33,010 bases of DNA, from NCBI GenBank assembly GCA_029880245.1, contig JAOUOR010000016.1:1-33010 (forward strand), written 5' to 3'. The notes beneath the pieces are model-generated. The model had not been told where the DNA came from. It did not search any database and saw only the letters and a list, made by a program, of their open reading frames with translations. The position numbers and the translations under genes were made by a program. How positions within the stretch are numbered: the first letter of the stretch is position 1; every line of letters starts with the position of its first letter. The stretch is from Alphaproteobacteria bacterium (GTDB taxonomy: Bacteria > Pseudomonadota > Alphaproteobacteria > Micavibrionales > Micavibrionaceae). Below are positions 25,395 through 33,010 of the stretch, one piece after another.

Positions 25395-26126
25395 ATGAAA
25401 TTCACAATAGAATATTTAGACACGGCCTCAAGCACTCAGGATGTGGTAAGACAGAGATTGGAAGCAGATCCTTCGATGCAAGAGGGCTATGTTGTGATGG
25501 CCAAAAAGCAAACCAGAGGTTATGGGCGTCATGGCCGGACATGGGAAAGTAACGAAGGTAATCTCTATTTTTCAATTTTGTTAAAGCCGGACACGAAACA
25601 GCAAAATAAAATCGGCCTGTTGGCTTTAGGTACAGGTCTGGCCGTTTTTTACACTCTTAAACCTTTAATGGAACAGCAAGACACACACATTAAATGGCCC
25701 AATGATATTTTAGTTGAGGGGAAAAAATTAAGCGGTATCTTGATTGAATCGCTTTTAAATAAAAATAATATGCCTCACGCTTTTATAGTTGGTATTGGAA
25801 TTAATATTAAATCTTCGCCAATCAAAGAAGCTACGTGCCTTAATGATTTAAGCAAGAAACACCACTCTTCTGAAGAAATACTCGATCAGTTTCTTAAAAA
25901 TTTCAAAGATTTATACGCTCAGTGGAATGCTGGCGAGTTTGATAAAATTACAGCAGGCTACAGAGCATGCTGCATTCCAAAAGGACAGGAAATAAGCGTA
26001 AAACTTCCTCATAAAACCCATGAAGGACATTATTACGATATAGACGATCACGGCAATCTTATACTTGAAAAAGAGGATGGAAGCCTTGCCAGTATCACAT
26101 CGGGTGATGTATACCTTTGCGATTGA
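25395..26126 (+). CDS. birA: Biotin--[acetyl-CoA-carboxylase] ligase, class I
   Basis: Activates biotin with ATP and attaches it to the biotin carboxyl carrier protein of acetyl-CoA carboxylase. The 243-residue protein has SSTQD (12-16), the ATP-binding loop RGYGRHGRTW (41-50), KWPNDI (100-105) and KLSGILIES (111-119). There is no N-terminal helix-turn-helix, so it is a class I enzyme without the repressor activity of E. coli BirA. A C-terminal SH3-like part covers ~195-243. It follows nuoN by one base, the normal alphaproteobacterial linkage. Confidence 0.95.
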   Translation: MKFTIEYLDTASSTQDVVRQRLEADPSMQEGYVVMAKKQTRGYGRHGRTWESNEGNLYFSILLKPDTKQQNKIGLLALGTGLAVFYTLKPLMEQQDTHIKWPNDILVEGKKLSGILIESLLNKNNMPHAFIVGIGINIKSSPIKEATCLNDLSKKHHSSEEILDQFLKNFKDLYAQWNAGEFDKITAGYRACCIPKGQEISVKLPHKTHEGHYYDIDDHGNLILEKEDGSLASITSGDVYLCD

Positions 26127-26143
26127 AAGTAAGTGGTAAATAA

Positions 26144-26908
26144 ATGCTTTTGGCAATCGATATAGGCAATACAAATACGGTGTTCTCGCTCTTTGAAGGA
26201 GATGAGATGCGCAATTCGTGGCGGTGTAAAACGCAATCCTCTAGGCCTTGTGATGAATATGCCAGTTTCCTCTCGCCTTTATTGGTTTTAGAAAAAACAA
26301 ACTGGAGCGAAATAACCGAAGTAATTATTAGCTCGGTTGTGCCGGATTCCGATATTCATATTGAACGTTTTTGTAAGAAATATACACAATGTAGGCCTGT
26401 TTTTATCACGCCTGAAATTTGCGGTCTTAAAATTGATCTTGAAAATCCTGACGAAATAGGGGCGGACCGTTTGGTTAATGCTGTTGCCGCCAGCACACAT
26501 TATTCTTTACCTGCTATCATTATTGACTTCGGGACCGCGACAACTTTTGATGTCGTAGATCAGGATGGGATATATCGCGGCGGTGTTATTGCTCCGGGGG
26601 TCAAGCTCTCTATCTCGGCGCTAGCCAGTAACACAGCCAAACTTTCGCAAATAGCGGTCGAGAAACCGGTTAAGATTATTGGCAAAACTACCAAGAAAGC
26701 TATGCAATCAGGCATGTATTGGGGATATATTGGCCTGATCAACGAGATTATAGGCAAGATCAAGGATGAAATGGGCCAAAAGCCTGTCGTAATAGCAACC
26801 GGGGGGCTAGCCTCACTTTATGCCGAGAGTACAGAGTTTATTGATCATGTGGATGAGCATCTCATAAGCAAAGGCTTGCTTGAAATTTACAAGAAAACAA
26901 AAGAGTGA
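26144..26908 (+). CDS. coaX: Type III pantothenate kinase
   Basis: Phosphorylates pantothenate in the first step of coenzyme A synthesis. The 254-residue ASKHA-fold kinase shows DIGNTNTVFSLF (6-17, phosphate-binding), GADRLVNA (106-113) and DFGTATTFDV (128-137, with the catalytic Asp128), then GGVIAPG. It is 17 bp after birA; its stop is immediately followed by rnj. The neighbourhood of nuoN, birA and rnj is standard for this class. Confidence 0.96.
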   Translation: MLLAIDIGNTNTVFSLFEGDEMRNSWRCKTQSSRPCDEYASFLSPLLVLEKTNWSEITEVIISSVVPDSDIHIERFCKKYTQCRPVFITPEICGLKIDLENPDEIGADRLVNAVAASTHYSLPAIIIDFGTATTFDVVDQDGIYRGGVIAPGVKLSISALASNTAKLSQIAVEKPVKIIGKTTKKAMQSGMYWGYIGLINEIIGKIKDEMGQKPVVIATGGLASLYAESTEFIDHVDEHLISKGLLEIYKKTKE

Positions 26909-26910
26909 AA

Positions 26911-28584
26911 ATGAGAGAAGTTTTCAAAAAGGACGAATTTTATTTTGTGCCCTTGGGTGGGAGCGAGGAATTTGGCGTAAACTTTAATCTTTATGTCCAT
27001 AATAATGAGTTTTTGCTCATTGATTGCGGGATTGGTTTTGCTGATGAGCGTTATCCCGGAATTGATCTTCTCTTGCCGGACCCAAAATTTGTCGAAGCCA
27101 ATAAAGATAAAATCAAGGGATTGATTATTACGCATGCTCATGAGGATCATATCGGCGCGGTTGCCTATCTATGGGAGAGGCTTGAATGTCCGATCTATAC
27201 TTCCAAATTCACGGCAGCTGTATTACGACGTAAGCTAGATCAACAAGGCGTGGATGATGTATCAATCCATGTGATTGAACCAAAAAAACCGTTTAAGCTG
27301 GCTTCTTTCACTGTTGAGCCTGTTCATGTTGCCCATTCTGTGCCCGAAGCTCTTTCATTGCTTATTACAACTGATCTTGGATCTGTTATTCATAGTGGCG
27401 ATTGGAATTTGGATCAAAATCCGGTGACGGGCGACAAAACGGATGAAAAGAGGTTTCGGGAGATAGGAAAAGGTGGCGTTCTTGCCTATATTGGGGATTC
27501 TACTAATGCAAATGTAGCTGGTTTTTCCGGCTCGGAAAGTGATGTTGCCAAAGGTCTGTCGGAAGAGTTCAAAAACCATAAAGGACGCATCGCCATTACT
27601 ATATTCTCTTCTAACATAGGGCGGATTATATCAATCGCCAGAGCAGCGCAGGAAAATAATCGCAGCGTTATATTGGTAGGGCGCTCTTTGCACCGCATGG
27701 TTGGAGCAGCCCGGGAATGTGGCTATTTGAACGATCTTCCTGATTTTCTCGAAGAAGATGCTCTGGCTGAGCTGGCACCGGAAAATATTGTGATGATTGT
27801 CACGGGATCACAAGGAGAACACCGCGCAGCCCTAGCCAAAATATCCAGAGGTGACCATCGTTATGCCAGATTAACAGCCGGTGATACGGTAATTTTCTCA
27901 TCTCGATCTATTCCCGGAAATGAGCGCCGGATTAATACAGTAAAAAACGCCTTAAGTGCTGCTAAAGTTAATGTGGTAACGCCCAGTAGTACTGAGCATA
28001 AAATTCATGTCTCGGGGCATCCTTGTCAGGGAGAAATTCAGGATATGTTGCAGTGGTTAAAGCCGCATTGTCTGATTGCCGTGCATGGAGAACGTCTGCA
28101 ACTTGATGCTCAGGCAGCGCTTGCAAAAGAATGTCAGGTGAACCAGAGCATCGTACCCAATAACGGGTCAGTGATCCGACTTGCACCGGGTCAGGTAGAA
28201 GTGGTGGATCACGTGGAAACGGGGCTGCTGGCCGTTGACCAGAGAAGGATTATTCCATCTGATCATCAGACGATCACGGCGCGTCGCAAATTGCAGTATT
28301 CAGGAACGGTTCATGCGTCTTTGGTTTTAGACCATGATTTGAACATATTAGGGAAAATAAAGCTGGATAATGTTGGTTTAACCGCTCAGGACGGGGCAGA
28401 AGAAGCTTTGCACGATGATCTGGTTGATAAAGTAAATGATATTTTAGATGAAATACCGGAAGATTACATTTTAGATGAGGATGAAATTGCTGAGAATATA
28501 AGGATTGCCTTACGCCGCTATGTCTCGGATATGTTGGGTATAAGGCCAAAGGTTAGTGTGCATGTCACATTGCTGGATGTATAA
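26911..28584 (+). CDS. rnj: Ribonuclease J
   Basis: Metallo-beta-lactamase/beta-CASP nuclease for 5'-to-3' and endonucleolytic RNA decay and processing. The 557-residue protein has the zinc motif THAHEDHIGA (His75, His77, Asp79, His80), a further ligand His142 in VAHSVPEAL and Asp164 in HSGDWNLD. The beta-CASP insert follows, with STNAN, MIVTGSQGE and SGHPCQGEI, then the C-terminal RNase J domain ending in the typical VTLLDV. I use the ATG at 26911; the frame also has a GTG at 26905 overlapping the coaX stop, and this choice is uncertain. Confidence 0.95.
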   Translation: MREVFKKDEFYFVPLGGSEEFGVNFNLYVHNNEFLLIDCGIGFADERYPGIDLLLPDPKFVEANKDKIKGLIITHAHEDHIGAVAYLWERLECPIYTSKFTAAVLRRKLDQQGVDDVSIHVIEPKKPFKLASFTVEPVHVAHSVPEALSLLITTDLGSVIHSGDWNLDQNPVTGDKTDEKRFREIGKGGVLAYIGDSTNANVAGFSGSESDVAKGLSEEFKNHKGRIAITIFSSNIGRIISIARAAQENNRSVILVGRSLHRMVGAARECGYLNDLPDFLEEDALAELAPENIVMIVTGSQGEHRAALAKISRGDHRYARLTAGDTVIFSSRSIPGNERRINTVKNALSAAKVNVVTPSSTEHKIHVSGHPCQGEIQDMLQWLKPHCLIAVHGERLQLDAQAALAKECQVNQSIVPNNGSVIRLAPGQVEVVDHVETGLLAVDQRRIIPSDHQTITARRKLQYSGTVHASLVLDHDLNILGKIKLDNVGLTAQDGAEEALHDDLVDKVNDILDEIPEDYILDEDEIAENIRIALRRYVSDMLGIRPKVSVHVTLLDV

Positions 28585-28600
28585 ATAGGAGCTTAAACGT

Positions 28601-28855
28601 ATGAACATTATGTCGGCCATAGTTGTCTTCGTTATTATCTGGTGGAGCATATTTTTCTGCGTATTGCCCTTCGGTGTGTCCACCACTTACGAGGAACAGG
28701 GCCCGCATATTGGTCCGGGCGCACCTTCAAGTGTGAATATGAAGAAAAAGGTCTTGATCACAACGGCAATTTCGATTGTTTTGTTTATTGTGGCTTACCT
28801 TGTTATTACGTCCGGTTATATTAATATAAGGGAATGGGCCTTGGGAGACATGTAA
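28601..28855 (+). CDS. DUF1467 family membrane protein
   Basis: An 84-residue protein with two membrane helices (about 5-25 and 51-72) and the family core WWSIFFCVLPFGVSTTYEE then GPHIGPGAPSSVNM. DUF1467 proteins are alphaproteobacterial, of unknown function, and usually lie between rnj and proS as here. It starts 16 bp after rnj with AGGAG upstream. Confidence 0.9.
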   Translation: MNIMSAIVVFVIIWWSIFFCVLPFGVSTTYEEQGPHIGPGAPSSVNMKKKVLITTAISIVLFIVAYLVITSGYINIREWALGDM

Positions 28856-28872
28856 GGAAAGGGAAAACTCAT

Positions 28873-29388
28873 ATGATGCGCTTTATTGCAATCGCCCTGA
28901 TTATATCTTTTCCTTTATCAGCCAAAGCAGAAACCGTTCAGACGCTGGACAATCTTTGTAAAACACTTTCCAAACATGATATTCACGGCGCGGAGTATGT
29001 GCCTGGCTATGATATTAAAGGCAATCCCGTTGTTCCGGCTGATCTGGGGCAGGATTTAAGTGCTTCGCCTGATCCGGTTATCATTCCTGTCAATATTGAT
29101 CTAGAGAAAATACTAGGTAAAGCCATGCCTGATCTGGCTGATTTTCAGAGCAATATCGCCACTATCAAAATCTATGAAGATGGCCGCATTACCTATAATG
29201 ATAAAGATATAGCCAAGCCGCTATCCGAATTATGTTCACCTGATAAGACTACTGAAACTCAAGAAAAAATTACCATTGAAGAATCAAAGGGGAATAGACA
29301 AGTCTCTGTGGATAACGTAGTGTCTAGCGATGTAATAGAGGGGCAATATCCGGATGATGGGGACAAAAAGCCCGTTTATAACGACTGA
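28873..29388 (+). CDS. Exported protein of unknown function
   Basis: A 171-residue protein with a clear signal peptide (FIAIALIISFPLSAKA, probable cleavage before ETVQT), so it is likely periplasmic. Two cysteines in the mature part, in NLCKTL and SELCSP, could form a disulfide. The C-terminal ~50 residues are acidic and low in complexity. I do not recognise a family. I use the ATG at 28873 (or 28876), because AAGGAAAGGG lies upstream and the signal peptide starts there; the frame is open to 28834 but that part overlaps the DUF1467 gene and adds a charged leader. Confidence 0.7.
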   Translation: MMRFIAIALIISFPLSAKAETVQTLDNLCKTLSKHDIHGAEYVPGYDIKGNPVVPADLGQDLSASPDPVIIPVNIDLEKILGKAMPDLADFQSNIATIKIYEDGRITYNDKDIAKPLSELCSPDKTTETQEKITIEESKGNRQVSVDNVVSSDVIEGQYPDDGDKKPVYND

Positions 29389-29412
29389 CAACGCTTAAAA
29401 AGAGATAATTTT

Positions 29413-30873
29413 ATGAGTAAAAAGCCTAGAACCGCAATCGTGCCCACGCGAGAAGAAAATTTTCCCGAGTGGTACCAACAAGTGATTAAATCTGCTGATA
29501 TGGCAGAAAATTCACCTGTGCGCGGATGCATGATTATCAAACCTTATGGCTTTGCTCTGTGGGAGAATATGCAGCGTATCTTTGATGGCATGATTAAAGA
29601 TGCAGGCGTGCAAAACGCGTATTTCCCTTTGCTAATCCCTCTGAGCTTTATGGCCAAAGAGGCTGAACATGTGGACGGTTTTGCCAAGGAATGTGCCGTT
29701 GTTACACATCACAGGCTGGAGGCAGATGAAGAAGGCGGCCTGCAACCGGCCGGTAAGCTGGAAGAGCCATTTGTTATTCGCCCGACTTCCGAGATGATTA
29801 TCGGAGATGCAATGGCAAGGTGGATACAATCTTATCGCGATCTGCCTTTGAAATTGAACCAGTGGTGTAATGTTATGCGCTGGGAGATGCGTACACGCCT
29901 TTTCCTGCGCACTTCTGAATTCCTGTGGCAGGAAGGACATAATGCGTTTGAAACCGCCGAAGAAGCGCGGGAAGATGCCTTGAAAATGCTGGAATCATAC
30001 CGCCATTTTGCAGAGGATTATCTGGCCTTGCCTGTTATCACAGGTGAAAAAACCGCAGATGAACGTTTTCCCGGTGCGATTGCTACGTACACTATTGAGG
30101 CAATGATGCAAGATGGAAAAGCTCTGCAGGCTGGGACATCTCATGATTTAGGACAGAATTTTGCTAAGTCTATCGGCATTAAATTCCAAGGTCGGGATGG
30201 TAATGAAGCATTTGCCCATACGACAAGCTGGGGAATTTCAACGCGCCTTATTGGTGGAATGATTATGACTCACGGTGATGATGACGGTATGATTATGCCA
30301 CCAAAGGTTGCGCCGTATCAGGTTATCATCATCCCATACCTTAATGCTGAAAATCCGGATGCCGTCATAGATATGTGTGAGACTTTAAAAACAGATCTCA
30401 TTCAAAAGGGCATACGTACTAAGTTTGACAAAGAAGAAAAAGAGGAAGATGTCAGAGCCTCTGATAAAATGTGGGGCGCTGTTAAAAAAGGTATTCCGAT
30501 TAGAGTAGAAATTGGTGAGCGGGAAGCAAGTGAGGGTAAATTAACATGGGTAAGGCGTGACCTTGGGAAACAAACCAAGGAAACATGTCTGGTAAATCAA
30601 TTTGTTACGCAAGCACATGATATTCTAAACAACATGCAAAATGATATGTACGAACGGGCCAAAGCCTTCAGGGATGAGCGCATCACCGATATTTCAACGC
30701 TGGATGAAATTGGCAAGTATTTTGCAAATGATAAAGGCGGATTTGTCCGTCTGGATGTAAAAGTGATGAATGAAAAAGGCTTCGAAGACGTGATGAAAAC
30801 CCATTCTTTGACAACGCGTTGTATGCCTTTCGCGGATGATGGAAAAATGGTATTAATAGGGAAAGCTTATTAA
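29413..30873 (+). CDS. proS: Prolyl-tRNA synthetase, archaeal/eukaryotic-like type
   Basis: Charges tRNA-Pro with proline. The 486-residue class II synthetase has motif 2 as RWEMRTRLFLRTSEFLWQEG (~157-176) and motif 3 as TSWGISTRLIGGMIMTHGDD (~268-287), followed by an anticodon-binding domain (~300-400). The N-terminus (NFPEWYQQVIKSADMAENSPVRG), the lack of the bacterial editing insertion and the C-terminal domain ending in a Tyr (VLIGKAY) mark the archaeal/eukaryotic-like type. Alphaproteobacteria usually have a ~440-residue bacterial-type enzyme here, so this appears to be a replacement at the normal locus. Confidence 0.95.
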   Translation: MSKKPRTAIVPTREENFPEWYQQVIKSADMAENSPVRGCMIIKPYGFALWENMQRIFDGMIKDAGVQNAYFPLLIPLSFMAKEAEHVDGFAKECAVVTHHRLEADEEGGLQPAGKLEEPFVIRPTSEMIIGDAMARWIQSYRDLPLKLNQWCNVMRWEMRTRLFLRTSEFLWQEGHNAFETAEEAREDALKMLESYRHFAEDYLALPVITGEKTADERFPGAIATYTIEAMMQDGKALQAGTSHDLGQNFAKSIGIKFQGRDGNEAFAHTTSWGISTRLIGGMIMTHGDDDGMIMPPKVAPYQVIIIPYLNAENPDAVIDMCETLKTDLIQKGIRTKFDKEEKEEDVRASDKMWGAVKKGIPIRVEIGEREASEGKLTWVRRDLGKQTKETCLVNQFVTQAHDILNNMQNDMYERAKAFRDERITDISTLDEIGKYFANDKGGFVRLDVKVMNEKGFEDVMKTHSLTTRCMPFADDGKMVLIGKAY

Positions 30874-30889
30874 GAGGGACTGGCTTTAT

Positions 30890-32131
30890 ATGATCTCTAA
30901 ATTCGAAAGAACTGTGGCATGGCGTTATTTGCGCTCTAAAAAGGCTGAAGGCTTTGTTTCTGTTATTGCCGGATTTTCTTTCGCAGGAATTATGCTTGGC
31001 GTGGCAACGCTCATCATTGTTATGTCCGTAATGAATGGATTTAGGGCGGAGCTGTTTGACCGAATTCTTGGTCTTGGTGGGCATATGAATGCCTATTCCC
31101 AGCAGGGGCCTCTCAATAATTATCTTAATCTTGCGGATATGATTGAAAGCGTCGATGGCGTTAGTACAGTCACGCCGATCATTGAGGGACAGACCTTGTT
31201 AACCAGTGGGGGCCGCGCCAGTGGTGTTATGGTACGTGGAATTTCTCAAGGAGACTTTGCCGCGAGGAATATATTGTTCGATTCAATCAAATCAGGACAA
31301 TTAGAGGATTTTAGAGAATTTAAAATAGCCATAGGCTCGATATTGGCCAAAAAGTTTCAACTGGGTATTGGTGATAAAATAACATTAACTTCACCGGTAT
31401 TGAAAACCACACCTTTTGGCACAGTGCCCTCGCAAAGATCCTTTGAAATTGCAATGATCTTTGATGTTGAAATGTATGAGTATAATAGTGGCTTTGTTTT
31501 TATGCCTTTACAGGCAGCGCAGAAATTCTTCCAGTTTGATAACTCGGTAAGTTCACTTGAGATATTTCTAAGTCGTCCGAACCAGATTGATGAAATTCGA
31601 AGAGCCGTTGATATAGAGCTTAATGGCCGTGCAAGCCTCTATGATTGGCGTGACATGAATAAGAGCTTCTTTAATGCTCTACAAGTCGAGCGCAATGTCA
31701 TGTTCTTGATCCTGAGCATGATTATCCTTGTCGCAGCCTTTAATATTATTTCTTCTATGATTATGCTGGTCAAAGATAAGGGGCACGACATTGCCATCAT
31801 GCGTACAATGGGTGCTACACGTAGTAATATGATGCGCATCTTTATGCTTGCAGGGGCCAGTATTGGCCTTATTGGCACTGGTGTTGGTGCAATTATTGGT
31901 GTCTTATTTGCTTTAAACATTGAAACGGTGAAAACTGCACTTGAAGGGTTAACAGGAGCATCGCTCTGGGATGCAGAGATCAGGTTCTTGTCTGAAATTC
32001 CTGCGGTTATAGATTGGACCGAGGTATTTACGGTGCTCTTGCTTGCGTTTTCACTTTCTATTCTTGCAACGCTATATCCGGCATGGAGGGCAGCGCGTCT
32101 CGACCCGGTAGAGGCTTTGCGCTATGAATAA
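30890..32131 (+). CDS. lolC: Lipoprotein-releasing ABC transporter permease (LolC/LolE)
   Basis: Permease of the exporter that extracts lipoproteins from the inner membrane and passes them to LolA. The 413-residue protein has the FtsX/MacB-like layout: an N-terminal helix (~25-48) after FERTVAWRYLRSKKAEGFVSVIAGFSF in pieces, a large periplasmic domain (~50-270), then three helices (~275-300, 322-348, 375-398) with KDKGHDIAIMRTMGAT between, and ending [18 protein letters not shown]. Alphaproteobacteria often have one LolC/E-like permease rather than two. Its 3' end overlaps lolD by 8 bp. Confidence 0.95.
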   Translation: MISKFERTVAWRYLRSKKAEGFVSVIAGFSFAGIMLGVATLIIVMSVMNGFRAELFDRILGLGGHMNAYSQQGPLNNYLNLADMIESVDGVSTVTPIIEGQTLLTSGGRASGVMVRGISQGDFAARNILFDSIKSGQLEDFREFKIAIGSILAKKFQLGIGDKITLTSPVLKTTPFGTVPSQRSFEIAMIFDVEMYEYNSGFVFMPLQAAQKFFQFDNSVSSLEIFLSRPNQIDEIRRAVDIELNGRASLYDWRDMNKSFFNALQVERNVMFLILSMIILVAAFNIISSMIMLVKDKGHDIAIMRTMGATRSNMMRIFMLAGASIGLIGTGVGAIIGVLFALNIETVKTALEGLTGASLWDAEIRFLSEIPAVIDWTEVFTVLLLAFSLSILATLYPAWRAARLDPVEALRYE

Positions 32132-33010
32132 TGTTGCAGAAGAGTTATTTGATCTGGAGGATTTTGATTTGCCGGTCATCGATCTGATGGAAGTTTTTAC
32201 ACAATATGCTCATCCGGATTTTCCTGTCCGGCGTGAAGAGTATTTTATTGCTGCGCCGAATTTTGAAGATGAAGAGTTTGATGATGATCTCGATTTTCTG
32301 CCCGAGGAAGATATTATTGAGGATGATGACTTCGAGGAAGGCTATGGTTTTATTACGGGAGATCATAAGGCGCAGTATCAACAGCCTGAAGAGGTTGTAA
32401 CGGTAACTAACTCCGATGTATCGAGTAATAATAAGGGGCAGGAAGAGCCGTCAGAAGCACCAGAGATCAAAGAAGGTAATCTTCTTCTGGCTATTAAAGG
32501 TGTCACTAAGCAATATAAACAAGGTGGTAAAACACTGAAAATATTAAATGGCGTAAATTTACGCATCAGCGCCGGAGAAATTACAGCTCTTATTGGCCCA
32601 AGCGGTTCGGGTAAATCAACTTTACTGCATATTCTTGGTTTGCTGGACACGCCGAGTGCCGGACAAATTATTGTCGGCGGACGTGATGTAACCAAGGCTT
32701 CTGATATTATCCGTACGGAACTGCGCGGACAGTATATAGGCTTTATATATCAGTTTCACCACTTGCTGCCGGAATTTACAGCGCAGGAAAATGTAGCCAT
32801 GCCGCAGATTATAGCCGGTAAAACACTGGGACAGGCCAATAAGAAGGCAAAAGATTTACTGGTCCAGCTTGGCCTTGAACATAGACTAAATCACCGTCCG
32901 GCAACATTGTCAGGCGGAGAGCAGCAACGCGTGGCGATTGCAAGAGCTTTGGCAAATGACCCATATTTGCTTTTTGCCGATGAGCCGACAGGTAATCTGG
33001 ACCCCGAAAC
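32124..33010 (+). CDS. lolD: Lipoprotein-releasing ABC transporter ATP-binding protein, with a long acidic N-terminal extension, 3' end outside window
   Basis: ATPase of the LolCDE exporter. Walker A is GPSGSGKST (158-166), the Q-loop [11 protein letters not shown] (208-218), the ABC signature [15 protein letters not shown] (262-276) and Walker [11 protein letters not shown] (281-290). The reading frame runs off the window after ~295 residues. The ATPase domain starts only at ~118. Before it is an acidic, low-complexity extension full of Asp and Glu, unlike the ~225-residue standard LolD. The ATG at 32124 overlaps the lolC/E stop, but no strong ribosome binding site is visible. A start near the ATPase domain cannot be excluded; however, the frame stays open across the whole extension. 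Confidence 0.9.
   Translation, partial: MNNVAEELFDLEDFDLPVIDLMEVFTQYAHPDFPVRREEYFIAAPNFEDEEFDDDLDFLPEEDIIEDDDFEEGYGFITGDHKAQYQQPEEVVTVTNSDVSSNNKGQEEPSEAPEIKEGNLLLAIKGVTKQYKQGGKTLKILNGVNLRISAGEITALIGPSGSGKSTLLHILGLLDTPSAGQIIVGGRDVTKASDIIRTELRGQYIGFIYQFHHLLPEFTAQENVAMPQIIAGKTLGQANKKAKDLLVQLGLEHRLNHRPATLSGGEQQRVAIARALANDPYLLFADEPTGNLDPE

Noticed and set aside
1-33010. tRNA, rRNA or known riboswitch genes
   Set aside because: I saw no cloverleaf-like sequence, rRNA segment or recognisable riboswitch core in the intergenic gaps, which are mostly short or filled with repeats.

Overview
The window is a piece of an alphaproteobacterial chromosome of moderate GC (mid-40s percent by eye). The evidence is the gene order: nuoA to nuoN followed by birA, coaX, rnj, a DUF1467 gene, proS, lolC/E and lolD is the standard alphaproteobacterial arrangement. 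The lineage below class level cannot be fixed from the sequence. Both ends are cut: a hybrid sensor kinase lacks its 5' end on the left, and lolD lacks its 3' end on the right.

Layout. 3-2666: membrane hybrid histidine kinase. 2786-25393: all fourteen genes of respiratory complex I in canonical order, broken by extra DNA at several junctions. Between nuoB and nuoC is a GIY-YIG nuclease element. Between nuoD and nuoE are an unknown membrane ORF, a wrecked GIY-YIG element and a lipoprotein gene. Between nuoE and nuoF is a small membrane protein. Between nuoF and nuoG lie about 5.5 kb with two unknown genes and a reverse-strand purSL-purQ pair. Between nuoG and nuoH is a MazG-like pyrophosphohydrolase. 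25395-33010: biotin ligase, type III pantothenate kinase, RNase J, a DUF1467 membrane protein, an exported protein of unknown role, an archaeal-type prolyl-tRNA synthetase, and the LolC/E and LolD parts of the lipoprotein exporter.

The most unusual feature is a set of palindromic repeats. Most are inverted doublets: two head-to-head hairpin units, many with ends of the form GTCATYCC ... GGRATGAC. Three to five hundred bases of this kind of DNA sit in and around the nuo junctions, and five copies lie inside purL and purQ, where each is translated in frame. Two doublets have a GIY-YIG nuclease gene, one intact and one decayed, as the spacer between their two arms. Both of those insertions are flanked by direct repeats (20 bp with one mismatch, and 15 bp) that copy the stop/ribosome-binding-site/start overlap of the operon junction they entered, so the genes on both sides stay intact. 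I infer a mobile system in which a GIY-YIG nuclease may mobilise its own palindromic ends and shorter gene-less copies, by analogy with RAYT/REPIN systems. This is a hypothesis from one window.

How the genes work together: NuoE, F and G form the NADH module, NuoB, C, D and I the connecting Q module, and NuoA, H, J, K, L, M and N the proton-pumping membrane arm. The downstream genes are housekeeping genes for cofactor attachment and synthesis, RNA turnover, translation and envelope biogenesis.
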